Shown here piece by piece: positions 1 through 6,391 of a DNA stretch of 9,174 bases. Origin of the DNA: an uncultured bacterium (lineage in GTDB: Bacteria; Patescibacteriota; Dojkabacteria; B142; OLB20). The DNA lies in NCBI GenBank assembly GCA_937889205.1, contig CALARN010000030.1, forward strand, positions 1 through 9,174, given 5' to 3'. Each line of letters opens with the position of its first letter. Position 1 is the first letter of the stretch. The notes under the pieces were generated by a model, which was given only the letters and a program-made list of their open reading frames with translations, did no database searches and was not told where the DNA came from. The translations under genes and the position numbers were made by a program.

Positions 1-315
1 TAATTCATTTTTAGCATAGTTTGCAGAGTCTCTAACACTTAGACTCTCCGCAATTTTTCGAAGATCCATGATAGATTTTTCGTCTAACTCTTTTAAAGTC
101 ATAGCCTTAGCAATTTTATCTTTTTCAAAATTTTGAATCTTAGGTTTGATAGTAATCGGCCTTGACACATTAACATTAACTTCGGGTTTTACTTGCACCG
201 GAGTTTCTGCCAATACTTGCATTGGAATTTCAGGCAACGCCTTAGCCTTTTCTGCGGCGATAATAGGTTTTCGCGCAACGGTTTTTTTTGTTGTTGATTT
301 TTTTGTTTCTAACAT
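1..315 (-). CDS. rho: Transcription termination factor Rho, N-terminal fragment (runs off the window)
   Basis: The first 105 codons of a gene that continues past the left edge. Residues 1-30 are rich in Lys, Ala and Thr, and residues 30-60 are a Pro/Val-rich linker. Residues about 72-105 match the Rho N-terminal helical module: a TLKELDEKSIMDLRKIAESL segment, then a short variable loop, then YAKNEL. In full-length Rho this module precedes the RNA-binding OSB fold and the hexameric RNA-dependent ATPase that releases RNA from stalled RNA polymerase; neither of those parts is in the window. Basic, low-complexity N-terminal extensions are known in Rho from several phyla. The ATG at 315-313 is chosen because it follows a strong promoter and opens the frame. 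No Shine-Dalgarno is seen; the bases before the ATG are AU-rich. Another protein carrying a Rho_N/SAP-like module remains possible because the ATPase core is not visible. Confidence 0.68.
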   Translation of the reverse strand, partial: MLETKKSTTKKTVARKPIIAAEKAKALPEIPMQVLAETPVQVKPEVNVNVSRPITIKPKIQNFEKDKIAKAMTLKELDEKSIMDLRKIAESLSVRDSANYAKNEL

Positions 316-424
316 AGAAATGGAAATTTAAATAATAAATCTATTTAATAATATTTTTCTGAAGCAATGAGAGTCGAACATATTTTAAGGGAAACTTATT
401 AAGCTTCGGAAGACTAATCTATCT
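316..424 (-). promoter_or_regulatory. Untranslated leader of rho with a stable hairpin
   Basis: About 109 nt lie between the predicted start of transcription (near 424) and the rho ATG. Read on the minus strand, GAAGCTT (407-401) and AAGTTTC (397-391) form a 7-bp hairpin with one G-U pair and a 3-nt loop. GAAGC (407-403) can instead pair with GCTTC (365-361), so the two folds exclude each other. The last 45 nt before the ATG are almost pure A/U and unstructured. Rho is known to autoregulate through its leader in several bacteria; whether this leader does so is inference. Confidence 0.4.
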
Positions 425-430
425 GATAAG

Positions 431-459
431 AGTATAAAAACTAGGGATTGTAATGTCAA
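431..459 (-). promoter_or_regulatory. Sigma-70-type promoter for rho
   Basis: On the minus strand TTGACA (459-454) is followed by exactly 17 bases and then TATACT (436-431). This is a perfect -35 and a 5/6 -10 at optimal spacing. It lies just downstream of the terminator at 472-503, so rho starts a new transcription unit. The predicted start is near 424. Confidence 0.85.
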
Positions 460-471
460 GTTGACTTATTT

Positions 472-503
472 AAAAAGGGATCGGCACTGCCCCCACCGAC
501 CCC
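472..503 (-). terminator. Intrinsic terminator of the structured RNA
   Basis: On the minus strand an 8-bp GC-rich stem pairs 503-496 with 484-477 (one G-U pair) around an 11-nt G-rich loop. Five T residues (476-472) follow at once. It ends the transcript begun at the promoter 677-705 and separates it from the rho promoter at 459. Confidence 0.75.
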
Positions 504-670
504 TATGTAAACCACTAAACACTTGCTTAGAAGCTTGGAATCGAGATTGGTAAGGACTAAATAAGTTATATTCGTTTCCAAGAGCCCAGTTTATTTCAAT
601 TCAAATACGAATTGGATGTACGCGAACCAGACTCTGGGAACCAAATATAACCTACTTTTTAAAAGAACTC
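472..670 (-). ncRNA. Unidentified structured RNA of about 200 nt
   Basis: No open frame of useful size covers this stretch, yet it has its own near-consensus promoter and its own terminator. Read as minus-strand RNA, the 5' segment UUUAAAAAG (663-655) is exactly complementary to CUUUUUAAA at the 3' end (477-469), which would close the molecule. Inside, 651-644 pairs with 572-565 (8 bp), and within that a 16-position helix (638-623 with 592-577) has only one mismatch, with several G-U wobbles. A CAATTC/GAATTG hairpin caps the rod. A small 5-bp hairpin (CTAAG/TTTAG) sits near 529-514, and the terminator hairpin follows. Length and autonomy resemble 6S RNA, but the multi-branch shape does not obviously match its single rod with a central bubble. 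I find no SRP RNA tetraloop motif, tmRNA ends or RNase P signature. Identity is unknown; it could also be an attenuated leader. Confidence 0.6.
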
Positions 671-676
671 TAGATA

Positions 677-705
677 ATAATAACCTATATTATTATTATT
701 GTCAA
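677..705 (-). promoter_or_regulatory. Near-consensus sigma-70-type promoter driving the structured RNA
   Basis: On the minus strand TTGACA (705-700), a 17-base AT-rich spacer, then TATTAT (682-677). Predicted start is near 670-669. It lies about 90 bases after the radA stop and has no gene downstream before the terminator at 472-503, which is the main reason to call a separate RNA gene here. Confidence 0.8.
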
Positions 706-796
706 TCCCATAGTATTATTTTTTATTAGTATTTCATACAAAGGGATTCTATACAAGAAGCCTTAATTTTTTCTTAACAATAGCAAGTGTATATAA

Positions 797-2128
797 TTAT
801 GAAGTTTTGGTTTGTGACACCTTTTTGTCTTTATTGAAAAGCAAAAAGAGTTGGTTGACATTATTAATATGAGGATATTGATCTTTAAATGTTTTGTACC
901 CAAGCCGCTTACACTCTTTGCGAATTTGCTCTGCTCTTTTACTTACCCTTATCTGACCGGTAAGCGTTATCTCACCAAAAGCAACTAAGTTTTTATGCAA
1001 CTCTATACCGGAGTGCGATGAAATCATTGCTAATGCTACTGCTAAATCAAGCATCGATTCTTGCGCTCGCAGGCCACCCGCAATGTTCACATAAACATCT
1101 TTATCTCCTAAGTCATACTTGGTATATTTAGCCAAAATCGCCGCTAAAACCTCAAGGCGGGTCTTTGAGATACCTTCTGCTACTCTACGAGGCAAAGGAA
1201 AGAAAGTGCGTGTTGTAAGGGCTTGCAATTCGACAATAATAAGACGATTGCCTTCCATGATTACTCCGGGGCAAACACCAACACGATTTTCGGCATCAGT
1301 TTGCGTAAAATATATCGAAGGGTTTTTCACCTCTTCCATTCCTAGCTCGGTCATTTCAAAAATTCCAATTTCATTGGTTGGACCAAAGCGATTTTTAAAG
1401 CAGCGTAAAACGCGATAATCTAGTTTACTGTCCCCTTCAATTTCTAAGACAACATCCACTAAATGCTCTAATAATTTGGGACCCGCAACCGAACCCTCTT
1501 TAGTAACCTGACCGACAATAAACAAAATAATACCCTGCTCTTTTGCAAATTTAATGAGTTCTGATGCTACACTTTTTATCTGGGAAACACCGCCCGGAAG
1601 GCCACGGACACTATCTGAATAAACTGTTTGAATAGAATCAACCACAATAATTTCAGGCTGTAACTCAGCGACTTTTTGCATAATCGCATTAATTTCAAAT
1701 GCATTCACGATTTGCAAATCGGCATCATCAGGAATATTTAATCTTCTACCTCTCAAAGCCACCTGTTGTAAAGACTCTTCTGCAGAGATGTATAGGGATT
1801 TTTGTCGCTTAGCTAAGACTTGTAATAATAATGTTGATTTTCCAATACCCGGCTCTCCACTAATTAAGACCACCTCGGCCGGTACCATACCCCCACCTAA
1901 GACACGATCAAGTTCAGTAAAACCAGAGCTCACCCTTTTTAAATCATCATGCTTAATATCTGCAAGCCTTTGCACAACCATCTTTTTAGCACCCATAGCC
2001 TTTAAAGGGATGGCTACAGAAGTCTCTTCAAATGTATTCCACTCTCTACAAGATGGACATTGGCCCAACCAACGGGAAGTCTCGTAAGCACAATTATTGC
2101 AAACGAAAACTGAAGATGATTTTGCCAT
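797..2128 (-). CDS. radA: DNA repair/recombination protein RadA (Sms)
   Basis: RadA is a RecA-like ATPase that helps process recombination intermediates by driving branch migration during repair and transformation. The 443-aa length is near the family norm of about 450. In order: a four-cysteine zinc finger (C10, C13, C24, C27); a RecA-type ATPase with Walker A GEPGIGKST at 91-99 and a Walker B-like IIVVDSI at 160-166; the RadA-specific KNRFG motif at 245-249; and a Lon-protease-like C-terminal domain from about 270 to 430 (NIAGGLRAQESMLDLAVALA at 348-367). As in other RadA proteins, that domain lacks the Lon catalytic serine context and is expected to be structural or DNA-binding. The ATG at 2128 is 8 bases after the clpC stop, has no visible Shine-Dalgarno and puts the zinc finger at its usual place. 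It is co-transcribed with clpC. I see no convincing terminator after the TAA stop. Confidence 0.96.
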   Translation of the reverse strand: MAKSSSVFVCNNCAYETSRWLGQCPSCREWNTFEETSVAIPLKAMGAKKMVVQRLADIKHDDLKRVSSGFTELDRVLGGGMVPAEVVLISGEPGIGKSTLLLQVLAKRQKSLYISAEESLQQVALRGRRLNIPDDADLQIVNAFEINAIMQKVAELQPEIIVVDSIQTVYSDSVRGLPGGVSQIKSVASELIKFAKEQGIILFIVGQVTKEGSVAGPKLLEHLVDVVLEIEGDSKLDYRVLRCFKNRFGPTNEIGIFEMTELGMEEVKNPSIYFTQTDAENRVGVCPGVIMEGNRLIIVELQALTTRTFFPLPRRVAEGISKTRLEVLAAILAKYTKYDLGDKDVYVNIAGGLRAQESMLDLAVALAMISSHSGIELHKNLVAFGEITLTGQIRVSKRAEQIRKECKRLGYKTFKDQYPHINNVNQLFLLFNKDKKVSQTKTS

Positions 2129-2136
2129 AATATTAA

Positions 2137-4620
2137 TTATGAAAAATGGATTTTATTTTTAACTAAATTCACATTAATGACTAGTTTCGAATCTTGCTTG
2201 TTCACAATACGATTTCTCATTAGGTAATCTGCCAATTCGTTTTCAATTAACTCTTGCACTTTTCGTTTAAGATTACGAGCACCATATGAATCATTAAACC
2301 CGTTGGTCACAATAAAACTTATAACACTTGGCTTAATTTCAAGCGAAATATTTCGAGCCTTAAGCCTTGTTACAACATCATTTATAAACAATTTAACAAT
2401 CTGCGCAGCATCTTCTTTGGTTAATTTGCGATAAACTAATACCTCATCAATTCGATTAATAAACTCAGGAGGCAAGTTGTCTTTAAGCACCTCAAGTAAA
2501 GACTCTTTCATTTTTTCAAATTGCTCATCTGCCACCTTACCCGGCGACTCGCCGAGAGAGAAACCAATATTTGCCACCTCTGCACTTTCCCAAGCACCAA
2601 GATTTGAGGTCATGACAATTATTGTATTTTTAAAATTAATCACTCTACCCTTCGCATCTTGTAGCCGACCCTCATCAAGAATTTGTAAGAGGACATTTAA
2701 TAAATCTGGATGAGCTTTCTCAATTTCATCAAAAAGCACAACTGAATATGGTTTACGCCTAATCTTCTCGGTCAATTGCCCGCCCTCTTGAAAACCAACA
2801 TACCCCGGAGGCGAACCAATTAACTTAGAAACACTATGTGCTTCCATATATTCACTCATATCTACCTGAATGAGATTATCTTCACTACCAAATAATACCT
2901 TGGCAATTTCTTTGGCAGTCTGCGTCTTACCTACACCAGTAGGTCCAAGAAGTAACAATGAAGCCATCGGCTTATTGACATCGCCTAAGCCAATCTTGGC
3001 ACGTTTTAATGCAGCCGCAATTTGCTTAATGGCATTATCTTGTCCGACAATATTCTGCTCTAAGAGCTTTTCTAAATCAGCTAGGCGTTTTAAATCATCA
3101 GTTTTCATTGACTGCACAGGCACACCACTCCATTTGGATATCACTTGCTTAATATCTTCAACATCTACTATTTTTCGTTTACTTAAAGGCTTTTTGTGTT
3201 TGAGTTTCTTTAATTCTAGCTTTAACTTTTGCTCTTTTTCTCTTAATTTAGCCGCCTTGATAATATCATGCTGTGAGATCGCTTTTTCTTTTGCTTTAAG
3301 TGTATGTTCTAATTCGCCTTCAAGTTTGATACTGCCATCAGGCTTAATGTCACCTGCAATTTTTTTAGCCGCACTTGCCTCATCAATCACATCTATAGCT
3401 TTATCTGGAAGATACTTAGAAGTAATATAGCGATCAGACATTTCAACTGCCTCAATTATTGCTTCATCAGAAATTTTTACATGATGAAATTGCTCAAATT
3501 GCTCTTTTAGCATAGCCAAAACCGCCTTAGCATCTTCTCTATTAATCTCGTTAACGAATATTGTTTGGAATCGCCTTGCTAAAGCCTCGTCTTCTTCAAT
3601 ATATTTTTGATACTCATCAAAGGTTGTCGAACCGATTATTCGCAAATCTCCGTTTGTCAGATATGGTTTAATTATATTGGCAACATCCATAGTGCTACCG
3701 GCACCAGCCGTTCCAGCACCAACAATCATATGAATTTCATCGATAAAAATAATAATATCTGGATTATCAGCCATCTCTGAAATAATGCCTAGTAATCTTT
3801 CTTCGACATCTCCCCTAATCTTACTGCCGGCAATAATTGCCGAAATATCTAATTGCACAATCTTTTTATTGCGAAAACTTTGAGGGACTTCGCCTCTTAC
3901 AATTCTCTGTGTCAACCCCTCAACAATAGCAGTTTTACCAACACCCGCTTCGCCAATAAGCAAAGCATTGTTTTTAGTTTTTCTAGCAAGTATGTGAATA
4001 ATGCGTTCAATCTCTTGATTACGACCCCAAACTTTTAAATATCTCCCCTCTTTGGCTAATTTATTCATTTCTTTGGTAAAAAAACCCAACATGTTCTGGT
4101 TATCTTCACTTTCAAAGTCCCCTTCATTTGCCTTAGCAAATACCCCCGGCTGATAAATACCAAAATTTAACAACCCTTGCTTAACACTCTCAAAATCGAA
4201 ATTTGATTTTGCTAAATCTTTTACAAATTCATACTGTTCTTGCTTAAGAATTGCTAGTAATAGATGTTCTGAACCTACATAAACATGACCTAAATCACTA
4301 GAAATTAAAAATGACAAAGAAATAATTTGTCTTGCTTCTTCTCCAAATTCTACCTCTGTAGAGTTTTTATGTTTCTTCTCTACTGCAACCTCAATGCGAC
4401 TTTGCATCCGCACTAATGTCTGAGCAATATCCATACCCATTCTCTCTAAAAGCTTTACCGCCAATATATTTGGTGAGGCTAGAATCGCCATAAATAAATC
4501 TTGAGCATTGACAATTGTTGCCTGTCTTAAACGAGTAAAGTTGAAAGAAGCAACTAAGACTTTTGCTAGATTTTCACTAATCTTTTTTAAACTATCATCT
4601 GTTGTAACTACATTTTTCAT
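2137..4620 (-). CDS. clpC: ATP-dependent Clp protease ATPase subunit ClpC
   Basis: Hsp100 AAA+ unfoldase that threads proteins, normally into ClpP, in the cytosol. From the ATG at 4620 (827 aa): a divergent double Clp N-domain (about 11-75 and 92-155); AAA+ D1 with Walker A GEAGVGKT at 223-230, Walker B IIIFIDEIH at 289-297 and arginine fingers near 349-350; a UVR-like charged coiled linker (about 435-472), typical of ClpC and not ClpB; and D2 with Walker A GPTGVGKT at 559-566, pore loop GYVG at 606-609 and Walker B VVLFDEIE at 627-634. An IGF tripeptide at 685-687 sits where ClpC/ClpA carry the ClpP-docking loop, so ClpP is the likely partner. Odd: the D1 pore loop reads GSKIRGD instead of the usual KYRG, so Tyr is replaced by Ile268. 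An in-frame TTG at 4680 would add 20 residues. I prefer the ATG because the -10 box leaves only a few bases before the TTG and the extra residues resemble nothing in the family. Confidence 0.95.
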   Translation of the reverse strand: MKNVVTTDDSLKKISENLAKVLVASFNFTRLRQATIVNAQDLFMAILASPNILAVKLLERMGMDIAQTLVRMQSRIEVAVEKKHKNSTEVEFGEEARQIISLSFLISSDLGHVYVGSEHLLLAILKQEQYEFVKDLAKSNFDFESVKQGLLNFGIYQPGVFAKANEGDFESEDNQNMLGFFTKEMNKLAKEGRYLKVWGRNQEIERIIHILARKTKNNALLIGEAGVGKTAIVEGLTQRIVRGEVPQSFRNKKIVQLDISAIIAGSKIRGDVEERLLGIISEMADNPDIIIFIDEIHMIVGAGTAGAGSTMDVANIIKPYLTNGDLRIIGSTTFDEYQKYIEEDEALARRFQTIFVNEINREDAKAVLAMLKEQFEQFHHVKISDEAIIEAVEMSDRYITSKYLPDKAIDVIDEASAAKKIAGDIKPDGSIKLEGELEHTLKAKEKAISQHDIIKAAKLREKEQKLKLELKKLKHKKPLSKRKIVDVEDIKQVISKWSGVPVQSMKTDDLKRLADLEKLLEQNIVGQDNAIKQIAAALKRAKIGLGDVNKPMASLLLLGPTGVGKTQTAKEIAKVLFGSEDNLIQVDMSEYMEAHSVSKLIGSPPGYVGFQEGGQLTEKIRRKPYSVVLFDEIEKAHPDLLNVLLQILDEGRLQDAKGRVINFKNTIIVMTSNLGAWESAEVANIGFSLGESPGKVADEQFEKMKESLLEVLKDNLPPEFINRIDEVLVYRKLTKEDAAQIVKLFINDVVTRLKARNISLEIKPSVISFIVTNGFNDSYGARNLKRKVQELIENELADYLMRNRIVNKQDSKLVINVNLVKNKIHFS

Positions 4621-4692
4621 GGTATGTACTGAAGTTTTGCTATGTCTAATTTTAACATAAGTTGCCAATTCTTCATGCAACTTTAAGAGCTA

Positions 4693-4698
4693 ATTATA
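4693..4698 (-). promoter_or_regulatory. -10 box of the clpC-radA promoter
   Basis: A perfect TATAAT on the minus strand, between the rpsA terminator and clpC. No good -35 is seen at 16-18 bases. Transcription would begin near 4687-4682, giving a leader of about 65 nt to the ATG at 4620. I see no CIRCE element (the HrcA site) in the region; a CtsR heptad-repeat site was not evident either. Confidence 0.55.
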
Positions 4699-4722
4699 AC
4701 GCAGAAAACCTTAATTATTACT

Positions 4723-4757
4723 AAAAAAGAAGAGCCCGCTTTAAAAAAGCGGGCTCT
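4723..4757 (-). terminator. Intrinsic terminator of rpsA
   Basis: A perfect 12-bp inverted repeat (4731-4742 with 4746-4757, 3-base loop). On the minus strand the stem is followed by TC and six T residues (4728-4723). It sits 25 bases after the rpsA stop and isolates rpsA from clpC. It is one of the strongest terminators in the window. Confidence 0.92.
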
Positions 4758-4782
4758 TTGTCTCATTTAACTCAAACCGTGA

Positions 4783-6102
4783 TTATTTAGTTTCTTCTTC
4801 GTCATCGCCTAAGAATTCTGCGAGTCTTTCCATTTCAGGAGAAACTCCAATTTCTTTGACTAGATCTTTTACTGGCTCTTTCTTCTCGACAGGAGCTTCT
4901 GCCTTAGCTTCAACCTCTACTTTTTCATCTGTAGCTGGTTTAACTTCTGCTTCTTCTGCTGTAGCTTTTCTCAAGACTCGCTTTAAGCTTAAGCCTAAAT
5001 GCCTATCGTCTTTTGAAATTGAGATAATTTCGAGCTCATATTGACTACCAACGGTAACAATTTTGCTAGGATCTTTGACTAATCTGTCAGATAATTCGGA
5101 GATATGAATCAAGCCATTTAAGCCTTCTTCAATTCTCACGAATGCACCATAGTCGACAATCTTAGTGATTTCGCCCATGACACGCTGACCGACTTTATAT
5201 TTTTGAACAATGGCATCCCATGGATCAGATTGCAATCTCTTAATAGAGTATGCAACTCTTTTACCATTATCTTCGATACCAATGATTTCAACTTTGACTG
5301 CATCGCCAACTTTGAAGAAGTCTGCTGGATTGGTGACTTTATCCCATGAAATTTCGGATAAATGTACCAAACCCTCTAGACCCTCTGCGCTGACAAATAA
5401 ACCGAAAGGAGCAATACCGGTAATTTGGCCGGATAGCTTATCGCCAACTTTGACGCGTTTTAGTGTATCTGCACGCTTTTCAATATCGGCTCTTGCTGTG
5501 ACCATCTTCTCAGAGAAGATTACACGATTCTTTTCTCTATCGATTTCGATAACTTTAACCTCTAGCACTTTACCGATTAACTCGGCTAGTTTGCTTTGAA
5601 GCTCTTTATCGGCATCTTGTTTGTTAGAATAACCGCCTAGAGGGTAAATTCTAGAGTTATCTAACTGTGAAGTTGGAACAAATCCGCGTAAGCCACCGCC
5701 AATATTGACGATAACTCCACCTGTATTTGCTTCAATAACTTCGACTTCAACGGCAACATCTTTTTCAAGAGCGTTGTTAAGCATGAACCATTTTCTGGCT
5801 GTTCCAGTTCTGCGCACTGATAGTTCGACTTGCCCGAAAGCATTCTCACCTTTCAGCACATAAACTAGAATTTCATCGCCTTCTTTGAAATCAAGCTTTT
5901 CACCGTTCATTTTCATTTCTTTACCCATAACAATACCCTCTGCGCGACCACCAATATCGACAATAATTTCACCTTTATTTAAAGTGATTATACTACCTTT
6001 AATGATTTGGCCTCGTTTATAGGTACGGGGTAAATTGGTTGTATCTAAAAGATACTGTTCTAAAGACTCACGGTTTAATTGAGTATTAGTTTGAGTGGAC
6101 AT
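4783..6102 (-). CDS. rpsA: 30S ribosomal protein S1, four S1 domains
   Basis: S1 binds mRNA on the 30S subunit and helps load it for translation initiation. From the ATG at 6102 (439 aa) there are four OB-fold S1 domains at about 30-98, 114-200, 219-289 and 304-376. The third and fourth carry the classic patterns (GLFVSAEGLEGLVHLSEISW and YGAFVRIEEGLNGLIHISEL). A short Gln/Asn/Thr-rich leader precedes them, and an acidic Glu/Lys/Ala/Val tail of about 60 residues ends in DDEEETK. E. coli S1 has six domains; four-domain forms are common elsewhere. An in-frame TTG at 6153 would add 17 residues, but it lies about 14 bases after the predicted transcription start. The ATG, with a weak GCAGG upstream, is preferred. 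The gene stands alone between its own promoter and terminator. S1 represses its own mRNA in E. coli; here that is only a possibility. Confidence 0.94.
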   Translation of the reverse strand: MSTQTNTQLNRESLEQYLLDTTNLPRTYKRGQIIKGSIITLNKGEIIVDIGGRAEGIVMGKEMKMNGEKLDFKEGDEILVYVLKGENAFGQVELSVRRTGTARKWFMLNNALEKDVAVEVEVIEANTGGVIVNIGGGLRGFVPTSQLDNSRIYPLGGYSNKQDADKELQSKLAELIGKVLEVKVIEIDREKNRVIFSEKMVTARADIEKRADTLKRVKVGDKLSGQITGIAPFGLFVSAEGLEGLVHLSEISWDKVTNPADFFKVGDAVKVEIIGIEDNGKRVAYSIKRLQSDPWDAIVQKYKVGQRVMGEITKIVDYGAFVRIEEGLNGLIHISELSDRLVKDPSKIVTVGSQYELEIISISKDDRHLGLSLKRVLRKATAEEAEVKPATDEKVEVEAKAEAPVEKKEPVKDLVKEIGVSPEMERLAEFLGDDEEETK

Positions 6103-6173
6103 AATAGAAACCTGCTTAATTGTGTAGATTTCCCTTATTTTGGGAGCAATCAAGCCCTTTCTAAGTGATTAGA

Positions 6174-6182
6174 ATTATAACA
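6174..6182 (-). promoter_or_regulatory. Extended -10 promoter of rpsA
   Basis: On the minus strand TG, one base, then TATAAT (TG at 6182-6181, box at 6179-6174). No -35 match at 16-18 bases, which fits an extended -10 promoter. The start would be near 6167, giving a leader of about 65 nt to the ATG at 6102. Confidence 0.7.
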
Positions 6183-6247
6183 AATTATTACGGTTTTGTG
6201 GGAGTTTTAAAATTATTTTCTTATTTACCCTGTTTATATTATTTGCT

Positions 6248-6277
6248 CATTAGTGACTAATAACTAGTCTAGTAATG
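6248..6277 (-). repeat. Inverted repeat A upstream of rpsA
   Basis: Two nested arms: CATTA (6248-6252) with TAATG (6273-6277), and GACTA (6255-6259) with TAGTC (6265-6269) around a 5-base centre. As RNA this is a two-part hairpin. Its TAATG arm is shared with inverted repeat B, so only one of the two can form at a time. Confidence 0.5.
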
Positions 6278-6303
6278 TACGGTAATATTTATACAGTACA
6301 TTA
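6273..6303 (-). repeat. Inverted repeat B upstream of rpsA, operator-like
   Basis: A perfect 8-bp dyad, TAATGTAC (6273-6280) and GTACATTA (6296-6303), separated by 15 bases. That geometry suits a dimeric repressor site on one DNA face or a stem-loop. A related TGTAC occurs nearby at 6320-6324. Its centre (about 6288) overlaps the weak candidate -10 box at 6288-6293. Confidence 0.5.
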
Positions 6304-6317
6304 AGACAGTCAACCAA
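6288..6317 (-). promoter_or_regulatory. Weak candidate upstream promoter for rpsA
   Basis: On the minus strand TTGGTT (6317-6312), 18 bases, then TATAAA (6293-6288). A better -35, TTGACT at 6313-6308, is only 14 bases away. If used, transcripts would carry inverted repeat A in a leader of about 180 nt. The matches are weak. Confidence 0.25.
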
Positions 6318-6340
6318 ACTGTACAAATTAATAGTTATGT

Positions 6341-6369
6341 AAAAAAAGAAGGGAGTCTCTACCCCCTTC
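6341..6369 (-). terminator. Intrinsic terminator of the three-gene unknown operon
   Basis: On the minus strand a 9-bp stem (6369-6361 with 6356-6348, one G-U pair) with a 4-base loop, followed by seven T residues (6347-6341). It begins about 22 bases after the stop codon of the 390-aa gene. Confidence 0.9.
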
Positions 6370-6391
6370 CAAAATATATATACTAATTTTT

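Noticed and set aside
361..407. tRNA-like look of the rho leader: GTTCGACTC flanked by GAAGC/GCTTC arms on the minus strand
   Set aside because: Only 47 nt separate the arms, the T-stem has mismatches, and there is no D arm, anticodon arm or CCA. Probably chance.
472..670. Assignment of the structured RNA to 6S, SRP, tmRNA or RNase P RNA
   Set aside because: Size suits 6S but the fold is multi-branched. The SRP GGAA-loop motif, the tmRNA tRNA-like ends and the conserved RNase P core are not visible.
741..772. Imperfect hairpin followed by six T residues on the plus strand, downstream of radA
   Set aside because: The T-run is on the plus-strand side, where no gene is transcribed. On the minus strand the stem has bulges and no proper U-run, so it is not a convincing radA terminator.
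2870..3430. Long open frame of 186 codons on the plus strand inside clpC
   Set aside because: It is antisense to highly conserved AAA+ motifs and reads as hydrophobic/serine-rich low-quality protein with no motif or start signal. It is a shadow of clpC.
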